A DNA stretch of 12,581 nt. Source: JAXGVG01 sp040773965. GTDB taxonomy: Bacteria > Pseudomonadota > Alphaproteobacteria > UBA9219. The DNA is taken from assembly GCA_040773965.1 (NCBI GenBank), contig JAXGVG010000041.1:1-12581 (forward strand). The letters are read 5' to 3'. The notes under the pieces were generated by a model. The model saw only the letters and a program-made list of their open reading frames with translations. It did not search any database and was not told where the DNA came from. Positions 1 to 8,300 of this stretch are shown in pieces. A program made the position numbers and the translations under genes. Position 1 is the first letter of the stretch; each line of letters starts with the position of its first letter.

Positions 1-169
1 ACAAATCGGCGCGAAAGCCGTTCATCACCGACATGACGACAATAAGCGTAGCCACGCCCAGCCCGATGCCAAGCAGCGAAAACCAGCTGATGACGGAAAT
101 AAAGCCTTCTTGCCGTCGCGCTCTTAAATAGCGCATCGCCATCTTGCGTTCGAAGGGAGAGAAAAACAT
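1..169 (-). CDS. lolC: LolC/LolE-type lipoprotein-releasing ABC permease, N-terminal part only
   Basis: The leftward frame starting at 169 reads MFFSPFERKMAMRYLRARR, then a segment ending in GLGVATLIVVMSVMNGFR, and runs off the window after 56 codons. This is the characteristic N-terminus of LolC/LolE: a short cytoplasmic part with the F-E-x-x-x-A-x-R-Y-L-R pattern, then the first membrane helix (about residues 23-48). The family works with the ATPase LolD to extract lipoproteins from the inner membrane and pass them to LolA. The start is preceded by GGAA about six bases upstream and lies 21 bp after the proS stop, so it probably shares the proS transcript. The order proS-lolC/E, often followed by lolD, is common in alphaproteobacteria. 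With only the first helix visible, LolC, LolE or a merged form cannot be separated; the symbol is the usual one for this position. Confidence 0.88.
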   Translation of the reverse strand, partial: MFFSPFERKMAMRYLRARRQEGFISVISWFSLLGIGLGVATLIVVMSVMNGFRADL

Positions 170-190
170 CGCTTTTCCGTTACCGTTATC

Positions 191-1510
191 CTATGGCTCC
201 ATCAGTTTTGACAATGCGCTGTCGAGGCTCAATTCTTGGCGTTCACCGGAGGCGCGGCGTTTAAGTTCGACCGTGCCCTTATCTAGCCCGCGAGGTCCGA
301 CAATCAAATGCCAGGGCAGCCCGATCAAATCCATCGCCGCAAATTTGACGCCTGCGCTTTCCATGCGATCATCGTAAAGCGTTTCAACGCTCGATGCCGT
401 CAGCTTGGCGTAAAGCTCCTCACAAACCTTATCGGAATGCGCCGAACCCTGTTTGAGATTGATAAGACCTACCTTGTAGGGCGCTACCGAATCCGGCCAG
501 ATAATACCGTTGTCATCGTGGTTCGCCTCGATGATGCCTCCGACTAGGCGCGATACGCCAATTCCGTAGGAGCCCATCTCAAGCGTGATCGATTCACCGT
601 TAGGACCGGTGACAACAGCGCCTAAAGGCTTCGAATATTTGGTGCCAAAATAAAAAATATGACCAACCTCGATGCCGCGCGCACAAAGCAACTGGTCATC
701 CGGAACGCCTGCTGCGCCCGGCTGATGTTTCTCGTCCGTGGCGGCGTAAAGATTGGTCCAGCGTTCAACGAAGGCATCGAGTTCTCCGGGGTCAAAGCCA
801 ATGTTTTCCTTCAGGGGATCGAGCCGGAGCCAATCAGGATGGCAGAAAACGGCGCTTTCGCCGGTGTCGGCAAGGATAATAAACTCATGGCTCATGTCGC
901 CGCCAATCGCGCCAGAGTCCGCGCGCATCGGAATGGCTTTCAGCCCCATTCGCGCAAAGGTGCGCAGATAAGCTAAAAACATTTTTTGGTATGCCAGCTT
1001 AGCTCCAGCGAAATCAAGGTCGAAGGAGTAGGCGTCCTTCATCAAAAACTCTCGGCCCCGCATGACGCCAAAGCGTGGACGGACTTCGTCGCGGAATTTC
1101 CATTGAATATGATACAGATTCCGGGGCAAATCGCGATAAGATTTTACGTAACTTCTGAAAATGTCCGTTATCATTTCCTCGTTGGTGGGACCGTAAAGCA
1201 TTTCGCGCTCGTGCCGGTCACGAATCCGCAACATTTCTTTGCCGTAAGCGTCATAGCGTCCGCTTTGCTGCCACAGTTCGGCGGGCTGGATGGTTGGCAT
1301 GAGCAGCTCTAGGGCTCCAGCGGCGTCCTGCTCTTCGCGGACAAGCTGCTCAATTTTTTTCAGCACTCGAAAGCCAAGCGGCAGCCAGGCATAAATACCA
1401 GCGCTCGTCTGGCGAATCATGCCGGCGCGCAACATAAGTCGGTGCGAAACGATTTGCGCCTCAGTTGGGTTTTCCTTGAGCGCGGGTAAAAAATATTGAG
1501 TTAATCTCAT
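191..1510 (-). CDS. proS: Prolyl-tRNA synthetase, short alphaproteobacterial form
   Basis: This cytoplasmic class II aminoacyl-tRNA synthetase (439 aa) charges tRNA-Pro with proline. The catalytic core shows motif 1 around residues 38-47 (GIYAWLPLGF), the TNEE signature at 109-112, motif 2 at about 138-163 (KFRDEVRPRFG then REFLMKDAYSF), and motif 3 at 313-321 (GSYGIGVSR). The anticodon-binding domain follows from about 345 (APYKVGLINL). Only ~150 residues separate motifs 2 and 3, so the large editing insertion of the E. coli-type enzyme (~570 aa) is absent. Enzymes of 430-440 aa like this are usual in alphaproteobacteria; trans-editing by a separate deacylase is known in such species, but none is seen here. 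The start has GGAAAGG five bases upstream. The gene lies 42 bp after the small exported protein and 21 bp before the lolC-type gene. Confidence 0.97.
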   Translation of the reverse strand: MRLTQYFLPALKENPTEAQIVSHRLMLRAGMIRQTSAGIYAWLPLGFRVLKKIEQLVREEQDAAGALELLMPTIQPAELWQQSGRYDAYGKEMLRIRDRHEREMLYGPTNEEMITDIFRSYVKSYRDLPRNLYHIQWKFRDEVRPRFGVMRGREFLMKDAYSFDLDFAGAKLAYQKMFLAYLRTFARMGLKAIPMRADSGAIGGDMSHEFIILADTGESAVFCHPDWLRLDPLKENIGFDPGELDAFVERWTNLYAATDEKHQPGAAGVPDDQLLCARGIEVGHIFYFGTKYSKPLGAVVTGPNGESITLEMGSYGIGVSRLVGGIIEANHDDNGIIWPDSVAPYKVGLINLKQGSAHSDKVCEELYAKLTASSVETLYDDRMESAGVKFAAMDLIGLPWHLIVGPRGLDKGTVELKRRASGERQELSLDSALSKLMEP

Positions 1511-1552
1511 GATGGCCTTTCCGGAAAGAAAAACATCTTCGTGTTTGATCGA

Positions 1553-2062
1553 TTAAGGTTTTTGTGGCTTAAGGTTGAGGGGCTTGGTTGCGGTATTTTC
1601 TCTTAGTTTCATGCACAGCACGGCAAGATCGTCCTGCTGGTCGCTTGTCAGGGGCTGGCCGTTGAAGAGAACGCGGTTGCCTTCCGCCGTCAAAGTGCCC
1701 AGATTTATATCGTTTTGCGGCATCGTGTTAAAGGGATATTTGTCCGTCGAAAAATGAAGGATTTTGAACAAATCCGCCGTTAGAGGGATACTGATCGTCT
1801 TCGGCAATTCAAGCCGGGGACTGTCCGGAAGGTCGGCCGGAACCACGGGATCGCCGTGCACATCGACGCCGGGCTGATAGTTCACATCCGCATCCGGCAC
1901 ATGTTTGACCAGCGCTTGGCAAAATGCGGGGTCGAGGACGGGCGCGGCGGCGAAGGCAGGAGTTGATAACAGCAGTAAAAAAAAGAACGTCATTCCGGAA
2001 AAAATCGAAATTGCACTTTTAGCGATTTCGGTTTTTATCCGGAATCCAGTGGAAGAATTCAT
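1553..2062 (-). CDS. Small exported (periplasmic) protein of unknown function
   Basis: I do not recognise the family. From the chosen start the product is 169 aa. A basic n-region (residues 1-15: R8, K10, K15) leads into a hydrophobic stretch ending in STPAFA, a good signal peptidase I site after residue 38. The mature part is ~130 aa, has no membrane helix, is rich in Pro and Asp, and has only two cysteines (C48 and C150) that could form a disulfide. Visible patterns are YQPGVDVHGDPVVPADLP (62-79) and a likely beta-rich C-half with GNRVLFNGQPL (128-138). The start is uncertain. The frame is open back to 2155, where ATG overlaps the valS stop as ATGA. The first 31 residues from there, and the signal-peptide n-region, are encoded by the palindromic element at 1988-2142. 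A third ATG at 1993 lies at the element edge with no ribosome site. I prefer 2062 because it gives a normal signal peptide. The gene sits between valS and proS in the same direction. Confidence 0.75.
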   Translation of the reverse strand: MNSSTGFRIKTEIAKSAISIFSGMTFFFLLLLSTPAFAAAPVLDPAFCQALVKHVPDADVNYQPGVDVHGDPVVPADLPDSPRLELPKTISIPLTADLFKILHFSTDKYPFNTMPQNDINLGTLTAEGNRVLFNGQPLTSDQQDDLAVLCMKLRENTATKPLNLKPQKP

Positions 2063-2142
2063 AAGAAGGCTCTTATGGATAGAGTAACTGGATCCCGGCT
2101 CGCACGGCTCGGCCAAAGCCTCGCCGTTTGGCCGGGATGACG
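1988..2142. repeat. Composite palindromic element with three hairpins and inverted ends
   Basis: The ends are near-perfect inverted repeats: CGTCATTCCGG at 1988-1998 and CCGGGATGACG at 2132-2142 (10 of 11 pair). Inside are three hairpins. The first pairs 1992-2014 with 2022-2045, about 23 bp with one bulge and two wobbles. The second pairs 2057-2066 with 2071-2080 around a 4-base loop. The third pairs ATCCCGGC (2092-2099) with GCCGGGAT (2131-2138), and has an alternative inner stem GGCCAAA/TTTGGCC (2111-2117 with 2127-2133). The segments CCGGAATCCAGT (2039-2050) and ACTGGATCCCGG (2087-2098) also mirror each other at 11 of 12 positions. This architecture resembles dispersed palindromic repeats of bacterial genomes, some of which insert in frame in genes (for example the Rickettsia palindromic elements). 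There is no transposase. Only one copy is in the window, so its repeated nature is inferred. Confidence 0.72.
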
Positions 2143-2151
2143 TTGTGGCAT

Positions 2152-3564
2152 TCATCCCGCCAAACTCTTCTGCGCGGATTTCAGTTTCGCCAGCATGGCT
2201 TCGGCCTCGGCCTTGCGTTCGCGGTGTTCGGTGACGACTTCTTCGGGCGCGCGGGCGATGAAATCCCGATTGGCCAGCTTGGCTTCCAGTTTTTTAATTT
2301 CGGCGGCCCATTTCTCGCTTTCCTTGCCGAGGCGCGCACGCTCCTGTTCAAGGTCGATGACGTCCGCGAGCGGAAGGATAAGCGTGGCTTCGTCGAGCAC
2401 GCTTTGCGCCGAGCCTTTCGGCGTGTTTGTGACGAGCGAGGTGCCGGACAAGCGCGCAAGGCGCACGATAACGGCCTCGTGCGTTTTGAGCCGCGCGCGG
2501 CTTATATCGTTGGCGTCCTTGATCCGGAGCGGGATTTTTGCTCCCGCCGGAACGTTCAATTCGGCCCGAATGGCGCGCACCGCCGAGACAAGCCGGATAA
2601 CCCAATCGATTTCCTCGCGCGAGTCTTCGTGCGCCAGCGCATCCGGCAGCTGCGGCCAGCTTTCGGTCATGAGCAGCTTGCCGTTGCCGACGATTTGTTC
2701 CCACAGTTCCTCGGTAATGTAGGGCATGAAGGGGTGCAGCATCTTCAGCATTTGCGCCAGCACCCAGGCCGTCGTAGCGCGGGTTTCGGCCTTGGCCGCT
2801 TCGTCCTCGCCGCTCAGGATGGGTTTCGTGAATTCGAGGCACCAGTCGCACGTTGTGTTCCATATAAAATCGTAAACGGCCGACGTAGCGAGATCAAAAC
2901 GGTATTGGTCGAGACAGGACGTAACCTTGTCGGCTGCGCGCTTGGTTTCGCCGACGATCCAACGGTTGATCGTATGTTTGACCCTGGCGGGATCGAAGGC
3001 GGGATCCCACGCGCATTCGTTCATCTGGCAATAGCGTGCCGCGTTCCAGAGCTTTGTCGCAAAATTGCGGTTGCCCTCGATGCGGGAGGGGGACAGGCGG
3101 ATGTCGCGTCCCGGCGTTGACATGTTGGCGAGCGTAAAGCGCAGCGCGTCGCACCCGTATTTGTCGATCATGTCGAGGGGGTCCATAACGTTGCCCTTCG
3201 TCTTCGACATTTTCTGGCCTTTTTCGTCGCGCACGAGCGCGTGGATATAAACCGAGCGGAACGGCACCTCTTTCATGAAGTGCAAGCCCATCATCATCAT
3301 GCGGGCCACCCAGAAAAAGATGATGTCAAAGCCGGTGACAAGAACGTCGGTTGGGTAATAGCGTTTCAATTCCGGTGTTTCTTCCGGCCAGCCGAGCGTC
3401 GAAAAGGGCCACAAAGCGGACGAAAACCATGTGTCGAAAACGTCTTCGTCGCGCATCAGTTTAACTTTCTTGCCGTAGGCCTTATCGGCCTGGGTCTGCG
3501 CTTCGGCCTCATCTTCGGCCACGAAGGTCTGGCCGTCCGGGCCGTACCACGCGGGCACCTGATG
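2152..3564 (-). CDS. valS: Valyl-tRNA synthetase, C-terminal part after a frameshift
   Basis: This is the downstream 470 codons of valS, in a different frame from the start of the gene. Homology resumes exactly at HQVPAWYGPDGQ, the expected continuation of LWWG. It contains the class I KMSKS-type loop (QKMSKTKGN, about residues 528-536 of the restored protein), which binds ATP, then the helical anticodon-binding domain. The C-terminal coiled-coil arm (rich in E, K and A, about 810-881) is typical of ValRS and contacts tRNA. No ribosome-binding site or proper start lies at the junction, so this part would not be made alone as a working enzyme. The stop TGA at 2152-2154 overlaps a possible ATG of the next gene. 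With one base restored at 3565-3568 the full protein is 881 aa, a normal length for bacterial ValRS. Confidence 0.93.
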   Translation of the reverse strand, partial: HQVPAWYGPDGQTFVAEDEAEAQTQADKAYGKKVKLMRDEDVFDTWFSSALWPFSTLGWPEETPELKRYYPTDVLVTGFDIIFFWVARMMMMGLHFMKEVPFRSVYIHALVRDEKGQKMSKTKGNVMDPLDMIDKYGCDALRFTLANMSTPGRDIRLSPSRIEGNRNFATKLWNAARYCQMNECAWDPAFDPARVKHTINRWIVGETKRAADKVTSCLDQYRFDLATSAVYDFIWNTTCDWCLEFTKPILSGEDEAAKAETRATTAWVLAQMLKMLHPFMPYITEELWEQIVGNGKLLMTESWPQLPDALAHEDSREEIDWVIRLVSAVRAIRAELNVPAGAKIPLRIKDANDISRARLKTHEAVIVRLARLSGTSLVTNTPKGSAQSVLDEATLILPLADVIDLEQERARLGKESEKWAAEIKKLEAKLANRDFIARAPEEVVTEHRERKAEAEAMLAKLKSAQKSLAG

Positions 3565-4796
3565 CCCCACCAAAGCTGGCGCGAGATGCACCACGGCTCG
3601 ATGTTGCGCATCCAGGCGAAATAGGTGTTCTCCCATTGCTTGGGCACGAATTGGGTCCGTCCGTCTTCCACGGCCTTGATGGCCTCGGCGGCCAGTTTTT
3701 GCGCGTCGCAATACCATTGCTCGGACAGCCACGGCTCAATCGGCACGCCGGAGCGGTCGCCGTGCGGCACGGTGTGCACGTGCGGTTCGATCTTGTCGAG
3801 AAGGCCAAGAGCTTCCATATCCGCTACGATCTGCTTGCGCGCCACAAAGCGGTCGAGGGCACGATATTTTTCCGGAACCTCGTCGTTTAGTTTCGCGTGC
3901 GCGTCGAAAATATTGACCATCGGAAGTTTATGCCGCCGCGCGACTTCGTAGTCGTTGAAGTCGTGCGCGGGGGTGATTTTCACCGCGCCTGTGCCTTTTT
4001 CGGGATCGGCGTATTCATCCGGAATGATGGGAATGGGCTTGTTCACAAGCGGTAAAATCGCGTTTTTGCCGATCAGGTGTTTCAGGCGCTCATTTTCGGG
4101 GTGCACGGCCACGGCCGTGTCGCCCAGCATCGTTTCCGGCCTTGTGGTGGCGATGACGATGAATTCGTCCTTCATGCCTTCAATGGGGTATTTGAAGTGC
4201 CAAAGGTGGCCCTTGATTTCCTTCTGCTCGACCTCGAGATCCGAAATGGCCGTCATCATTTTAGGGTCCCAGTTTACAAGGCGCTTGTCCTTGTAAATGA
4301 GTCCCTCGCGGTGCAACGCAACAAATTCGCGCGTGACGGCCTTGCTCAATCCCTCGTCCATCGTGAAACGCTCGCGCGGCCAATCGAGCGAAGCGCCAAG
4401 GCGGCGGAGCTGTCTCGTAATCGTGCCGCCGGACTCTTCCTTCCATTTCCAGACTTTTTTCAAAAACGCTTCGCGCCCCATATCGCGGCGGTTGAGACCT
4501 TCTTTCGCCAATTCGCGCTCAACCACCATCTGGGTGGCGATGCCTGCGTGATCGGTCCCGGGTTGCCAAAGCGTGTCGCGGCCTTTCATGCGGTGATAGC
4601 GGATCAAAATATCCTGGAGCGTAAACGTCAGTCCATGCCCCATGTGAAGACTTCCCGTGACATTCGGCGGGGGAATCATGATGCAGTAGGGCTTGGCATT
4701 GGATTGAGGGTTACAAGCGAACGCACCCGACTTTTCCCACAACGGATACCACTTGGCTTCCGTGGCGGCGGGGTTGTAAGTTTTATCGATGGACAT
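3456..4796 (-). CDS. valS: Valyl-tRNA synthetase, N-terminal part ending in a frameshift
   Basis: ValRS is a cytoplasmic class I synthetase that charges tRNA-Val and hydrolyses misformed Thr-tRNA-Val. This frame holds the N-terminus, the HIGH motif as HMGH (residues 51-54, within PPPNVTGSLHMGHGLT), the CP1 editing domain with ATTRPETMLGDTAVAVHP (216-233) and KGTGAVKITPAHDFND (267-282), and the return to the catalytic fold at WCISRQLWWG (402-411). After G411 it goes out of frame: the last 35 residues, rich in R, P and T, are not ValRS-like, while the true continuation lies in another frame from 3564. The start at 4796 is supported by the family N-terminus (YNP..TE.KWY..WE) and AGGAA about 11 bases upstream. 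A promoter is visible at 4838-4867. As the enzyme is essential, either the shift is a sequence error or another valS copy exists. Confidence 0.95.
   Translation of the reverse strand: MSIDKTYNPAATEAKWYPLWEKSGAFACNPQSNAKPYCIMIPPPNVTGSLHMGHGLTFTLQDILIRYHRMKGRDTLWQPGTDHAGIATQMVVERELAKEGLNRRDMGREAFLKKVWKWKEESGGTITRQLRRLGASLDWPRERFTMDEGLSKAVTREFVALHREGLIYKDKRLVNWDPKMMTAISDLEVEQKEIKGHLWHFKYPIEGMKDEFIVIATTRPETMLGDTAVAVHPENERLKHLIGKNAILPLVNKPIPIIPDEYADPEKGTGAVKITPAHDFNDYEVARRHKLPMVNIFDAHAKLNDEVPEKYRALDRFVARKQIVADMEALGLLDKIEPHVHTVPHGDRSGVPIEPWLSEQWYCDAQKLAAEAIKAVEDGRTQFVPKQWENTYFAWMRNIEPWCISRQLWWGIRCPRGTARTARPSWPKMRPKRRPRPIRPTARKLN
3565..3568 (-). other. valS: Single-base frameshift in a homopolymer within valS
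   Basis: The plus strand has CCCC here, read as GGGG in valS. The coding strand reads TGG TGG GGC ATC AGG, giving W-W-G-I-R. One more G gives TGG TGG GGG CAT CAG GTG, that is W-W-G-H-Q-V-P-A-W, the conserved ValRS sequence. The two halves then join with no residue lost or gained (411 + 470 = 881). A one-base loss in a short G run is the simplest reading, either as a sequencing/assembly error or a real mutation. Confidence 0.93.
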
Positions 4797-4815
4797 GGGG
4801 AATAAGTTCCTGAAT

Positions 4816-4844
4816 TTAACAAACGCATTTCCCCAGGATAAGAC
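4816..4844 (+). promoter_or_regulatory. Weak candidate promoter for the CoA-binding protein gene
   Basis: On the plus strand TTAACA (4816-4821, five of six to TTGACA) is followed after 17 bases by TAAGAC (4839-4844, only three of six to TATAAT). The -10 lies almost exactly on the -10 of the opposing valS promoter, so if both are real they could not be occupied together. The poor -10 makes this tentative. Confidence 0.25.
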
Positions 4845-4867
4845 CGGAAAAGGAGCAGGGCTGTCAA
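4838..4867 (-). promoter_or_regulatory. Putative sigma70 promoter for valS
   Basis: On the minus strand a perfect -35 box TTGACA (4862-4867) is followed after 18 bases by TCTTAT (4838-4843), which matches TATAAT at four of six positions. It would give a leader of about 35 nt before the valS ATG at 4796. It lies in the divergent gap between valS and the CoA-binding protein gene. The -35 is strong and the -10 only fair. Confidence 0.5.
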
Positions 4868-4894
4868 GGACGCCACCCGTTCAGGAGAGGTTAA

Positions 4895-5326
4895 ATGCCT
4901 TATATTGAGCCAAAATCCGCTGAAATTCAGGCGATTTTAAGAAGTGTGCACACGATTGCCCTTGTCGGAGCCAGCGACAATCCATCCCGGCCAAGCCATG
5001 CCGTCATGCGTTTTTTGCAGGAACGCGGGTACAAAGTCTTTCCCGTCAACCCGAGCCTGGCCGGCAAAGTGCTGTTGGGCGAAACGGTTTACGCTACGCT
5101 GGACGCCATCCCGCGCGACATCGACATGGTGGACGTTTTCCGCAATTCCGAAGCGGCGGGGAAAGTTACGGATGAGGCTATCGCTATCGGAGCGAAGGTG
5201 ATGTGGATGCAACTCGGCGTACAGAATTTCGACGCCGCCGAACGAGCGATGGAAGCCGGGCTTAAGGTCGTGATGAACCGCTGCCCGAAAATCGAGCTAA
5301 GCCGCATGCACACCGGTGCAGGCTGA
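4895..5326 (+). CDS. CoA-binding domain protein (YccU family)
   Basis: This is a 143-aa single-domain Rossmann-fold protein of the CoA_binding_2 type, similar in layout to E. coli YccU. The nucleotide-binding loop is at residues 21-33 (IALVGASDNPSRP), followed by the strand YKVFPVNP (46-53) and the family-typical MWMQLGV (103-109) and VVMNRCPKIE (125-134) segments, with a conserved-type cysteine at 130. Members bind CoA or a related nucleotide in the cytoplasm; the physiological role is not settled and the domain alone is not an enzyme of known reaction. A strong ribosome site AGGAGAGG lies five bases before the ATG. It is the only rightward gene in the window, divergent from valS and convergent with the RND pump gene, 17 bp away, with no clear terminator between. 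Confidence 0.92.
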   Translation: MPYIEPKSAEIQAILRSVHTIALVGASDNPSRPSHAVMRFLQERGYKVFPVNPSLAGKVLLGETVYATLDAIPRDIDMVDVFRNSEAAGKVTDEAIAIGAKVMWMQLGVQNFDAAERAMEAGLKVVMNRCPKIELSRMHTGAG

Positions 5327-5343
5327 ACGAATTATCCCGAAAC

Positions 5344-8300
5344 TTACGGATTCTTGTCTTTGCTTCCCGTCACGATCTGGCTGATCTCGCTCAGCTTCTG
5401 ATCGATCGTGCGGGGATCTCCCGCGTCTTCTTCTTTTTTCCTGAGGTGAGCCGGGTGCTCAGAGGCGATGAGGAGAACGACGGCCGGGTGCACGAACAGC
5501 GTGAACAAGGTGCCGATGGAGAGGCCCCCCGCGATCACAAGGCCCATGTTAAAGCGCGCGGCCGCTCCCGCGCCCGAAGCCAGAATTAACGGTGCAACGC
5601 CCAGAACCATCGCCGCCGTGGTCATAAGAATGGGCCGCAGGCGAACGCCCGAGGCCTCGATGATGGCTTCGCGCTTGGACTTGCCCTGTTCCATAAGTTT
5701 GTTGGCAAACTCGGTAATGAGAATGCCGTGTTTGCTGATGAGCCCCATAAGCGTCACAAGACCGACCTGGGTATAAATGTTGACGCTGGCGCCTTTGACG
5801 CCAAGCGTGATGAAAATCAACGCGCCGGCAATGGCCATCGGAACCGTAATGAGAATGGTCACGGGGTCGCGGAAGCTTTCGAATTGAGCGGCGAGGGCCA
5901 GAAAAATGATGATCGAAGAGAACAAAATCAAAATCGCGAATCCCCCCGATTCCTGCATAAATTGACGCGACTGCCCGGCGTAATCGACGCTATAACCCTC
6001 CGGCAGCGTCCGTTCGGCGAGATCCTTGAGATATTCAATGGCCGCGCCCAGCGCAACGCCGGGGAACATAACGCCCTGAATCGTTGCGGCGTTCATTTGC
6101 TGGAAGTGGCTGAGAGTCTGGGGAACGGTCTTGGTCGTTATCTTCGCGATCGTCGATAGCGGCACCGAGCTGCCGTCAGCCGTGCGGATGTAATAGTTGT
6201 TCAATTGATCGGCGTTCAGGCGGTCCTTTTGCTGAACCTGCGGAATAACCTTGTACGAACGGCCATAAAGACTGAAATAGTTTACATAGCCTCCGCCCAG
6301 CATGGACGAAAGCGCGCTGCCGACGTCGTTCATGGTCAACCCAAGCTGCGCCGTCTTGTCCCGGTCGATGTCCACTGTCATCTGCGGCTGGTCGATCTTC
6401 AGATCGGTGTCGAGGAACATGAACAGGCCGCTCTTCTGCGCTTCTTCGAGAAATTTCCCGGCAACCTCGTACAATTGATCGAAGCCTTGAGTCGTGGTGA
6501 TGACGAGCTGCAGGGGAAAACCGCGGCTGCCCGGCAAGAGCGAGGGCTGTATAACGGCCACGTTCGCGCCGGCGATGGCGTCCATATCTTTTTTGACGAG
6601 GGGGGATAGCTGGTTGGCTTTTCGTTCGCGTTTGTCCCACGGCTTCAACACCATGCCCGAAAAGGAAATGCCCGGCGCGTCAACCTGGAAAACGCGATCG
6701 GTTTCCGGGTATTTCGTAAAGGAACGATAAATTTCGTTCGAGTACATCATGCGCTGCTGGAGCGTGGCGTTGGGCGCCGCCGAGGATATGGCAATAAGGA
6801 TGCCCTGGTCTTCTTCGGGGGCCAGTTCGGTTTTTGCGGCGGTGAAAAGAAAATAAATACTGCCAAGAATGATAAGGGCGAAAACGGCCGTAACGGGAAG
6901 ATAATGAAAGCTCCGGTCCAGTAAGCGTTCGTACCGGTTCTTGAGCCGGTTAAACAGGCGGTCGAGCCAGTCGACGAAACGTTCCGTCAAACCGTCCCGT
7001 GCTCCCACATGGGGTTTCAGCAGGCGCGAGCACATCATGGGCGACAAGGTGAGCGCGACGACCGCCGAGATCGTCACCGCGCCCACCAGCGTGAAAGCGA
7101 ATTCGGTGAACAACGCGCCGGTCAGCCCTTTCTGGAACCCGATAGGCACATACACGGCGATCAAGACGATCGTCATGGCGATGATGGGATTGGCAAGCTC
7201 GCGCGCGGCCTTGATCGCCGCGTCGAGGGGCGAAAGGCCTTCTTCCATATGGCGGTCCGTGTTTTCCACGACGATGATGGCGTCGTCGACGACAAGGCCG
7301 ATGCCAAGCACAAGGGCCAGAAGGGTCAACAAATTGATGCTGAATCCTGCCGCCAGCATGATAACGAACGCGCCGACGAGAGACAGGGGGATGGCCACGC
7401 TCGTCACGAACACGGCGCGCGGCGAGCCGAGGAAAAGAAAGACGACGACCGTAACGATCAGCAACGCCTCGATCAACGTCCAGACTACCTCGTCAATCGA
7501 GCTTTGAACGTACTCGGTCGAGTCGTAAAGGATTTTTGCCTCCATTCCCTCAGGCAGGGAGGCTTCGATGGAGGGAAAAGCATTTCTTACGCCTTTAACG
7601 ACATTGAGAAGATTGGATCCGGGGGCGGTTTTGATCCCGACCATGACGGCTTTTTGCCGATCGAAGCTGACGTGCGTTTCGTAATCTTCCGCGCCGAGCG
7701 TGACGTTGGCGACGTCTTCAAGGCGCACGATGGCGCCGTCTTTCTGCTTGACGACAAGGCGGCGGAATTCCTCAAGCGATTGAAGTCCCGTCGAGGCCTT
7801 CAGATCGGCCTGCACCATTTGGCCTTTGGTTGTGCCGAGGCCGGAGATGTAGTCGTTTTTAACGAGCGACTGGCTGATGTCCGAAGCCGTCAGGCCGTAA
7901 GCGGCCAGTTTTTCGGGATCGAGCCAGGCGCGGAGCGCATAATTTTTACCGCCTAGAATTTCGGCTGTCTGGACGCCGTCGACGGCTTGCAGCTTCGGTT
8001 GCACGACGCGGATGAGGTAATCCGTAATGGCGTTCGCAGGTAAAACGTTGCTGGTAAAGCCGATGTACATGGCGTCGATCGTTTCGCCTATTTCGACGTT
8101 AAGAGTCGGCTGTTGGGCTTCCGGCGGCAGCTGGTTGAGGACGGAGTTGACCTTGGTGTTGATCTCCGTCAGGGCCTTGTTGGTATCGACATTGAGGCGC
8201 AGGTTGGCCGTGATCGTGCTAACGCCGCTCGAACTCGTCGACGTCATATAATCGATGCCGTTGGCCTGCGCGATCGCGTTTTCCAAAGGCGTCGTGATAA

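Noticed and set aside
1988..2142. The palindromic element as an intrinsic terminator of valS
   Set aside because: It is much longer than a terminator, no U-run follows the third hairpin on the valS transcript, and an open frame runs through it into the next gene. Some transcript attenuation is still possible.
2128..3120. A 330-codon plus-strand open frame opposite the 3' half of valS
   Set aside because: It is a shadow of valS; composition is Arg/Gly/Phe-rich with no domain and no good ribosome site.
3562..3572. Programmed -1 frameshifting to make full-length ValRS
   Set aside because: A -1 slip would give the right protein, but the site lacks a canonical slippery heptamer, valS is not known to use recoding, and a lost base in a G run is simpler.
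5327..5343. Shared terminator between the convergent CoA-binding gene and the pump gene
   Set aside because: Only 17 bp with no strong stem or T-run.
7009..7956. A 315-codon plus-strand open frame opposite the RND pump
   Set aside because: Its product is dominated by D, R, H and Q repeats typical of antisense frames; the minus-strand pump is unambiguous.
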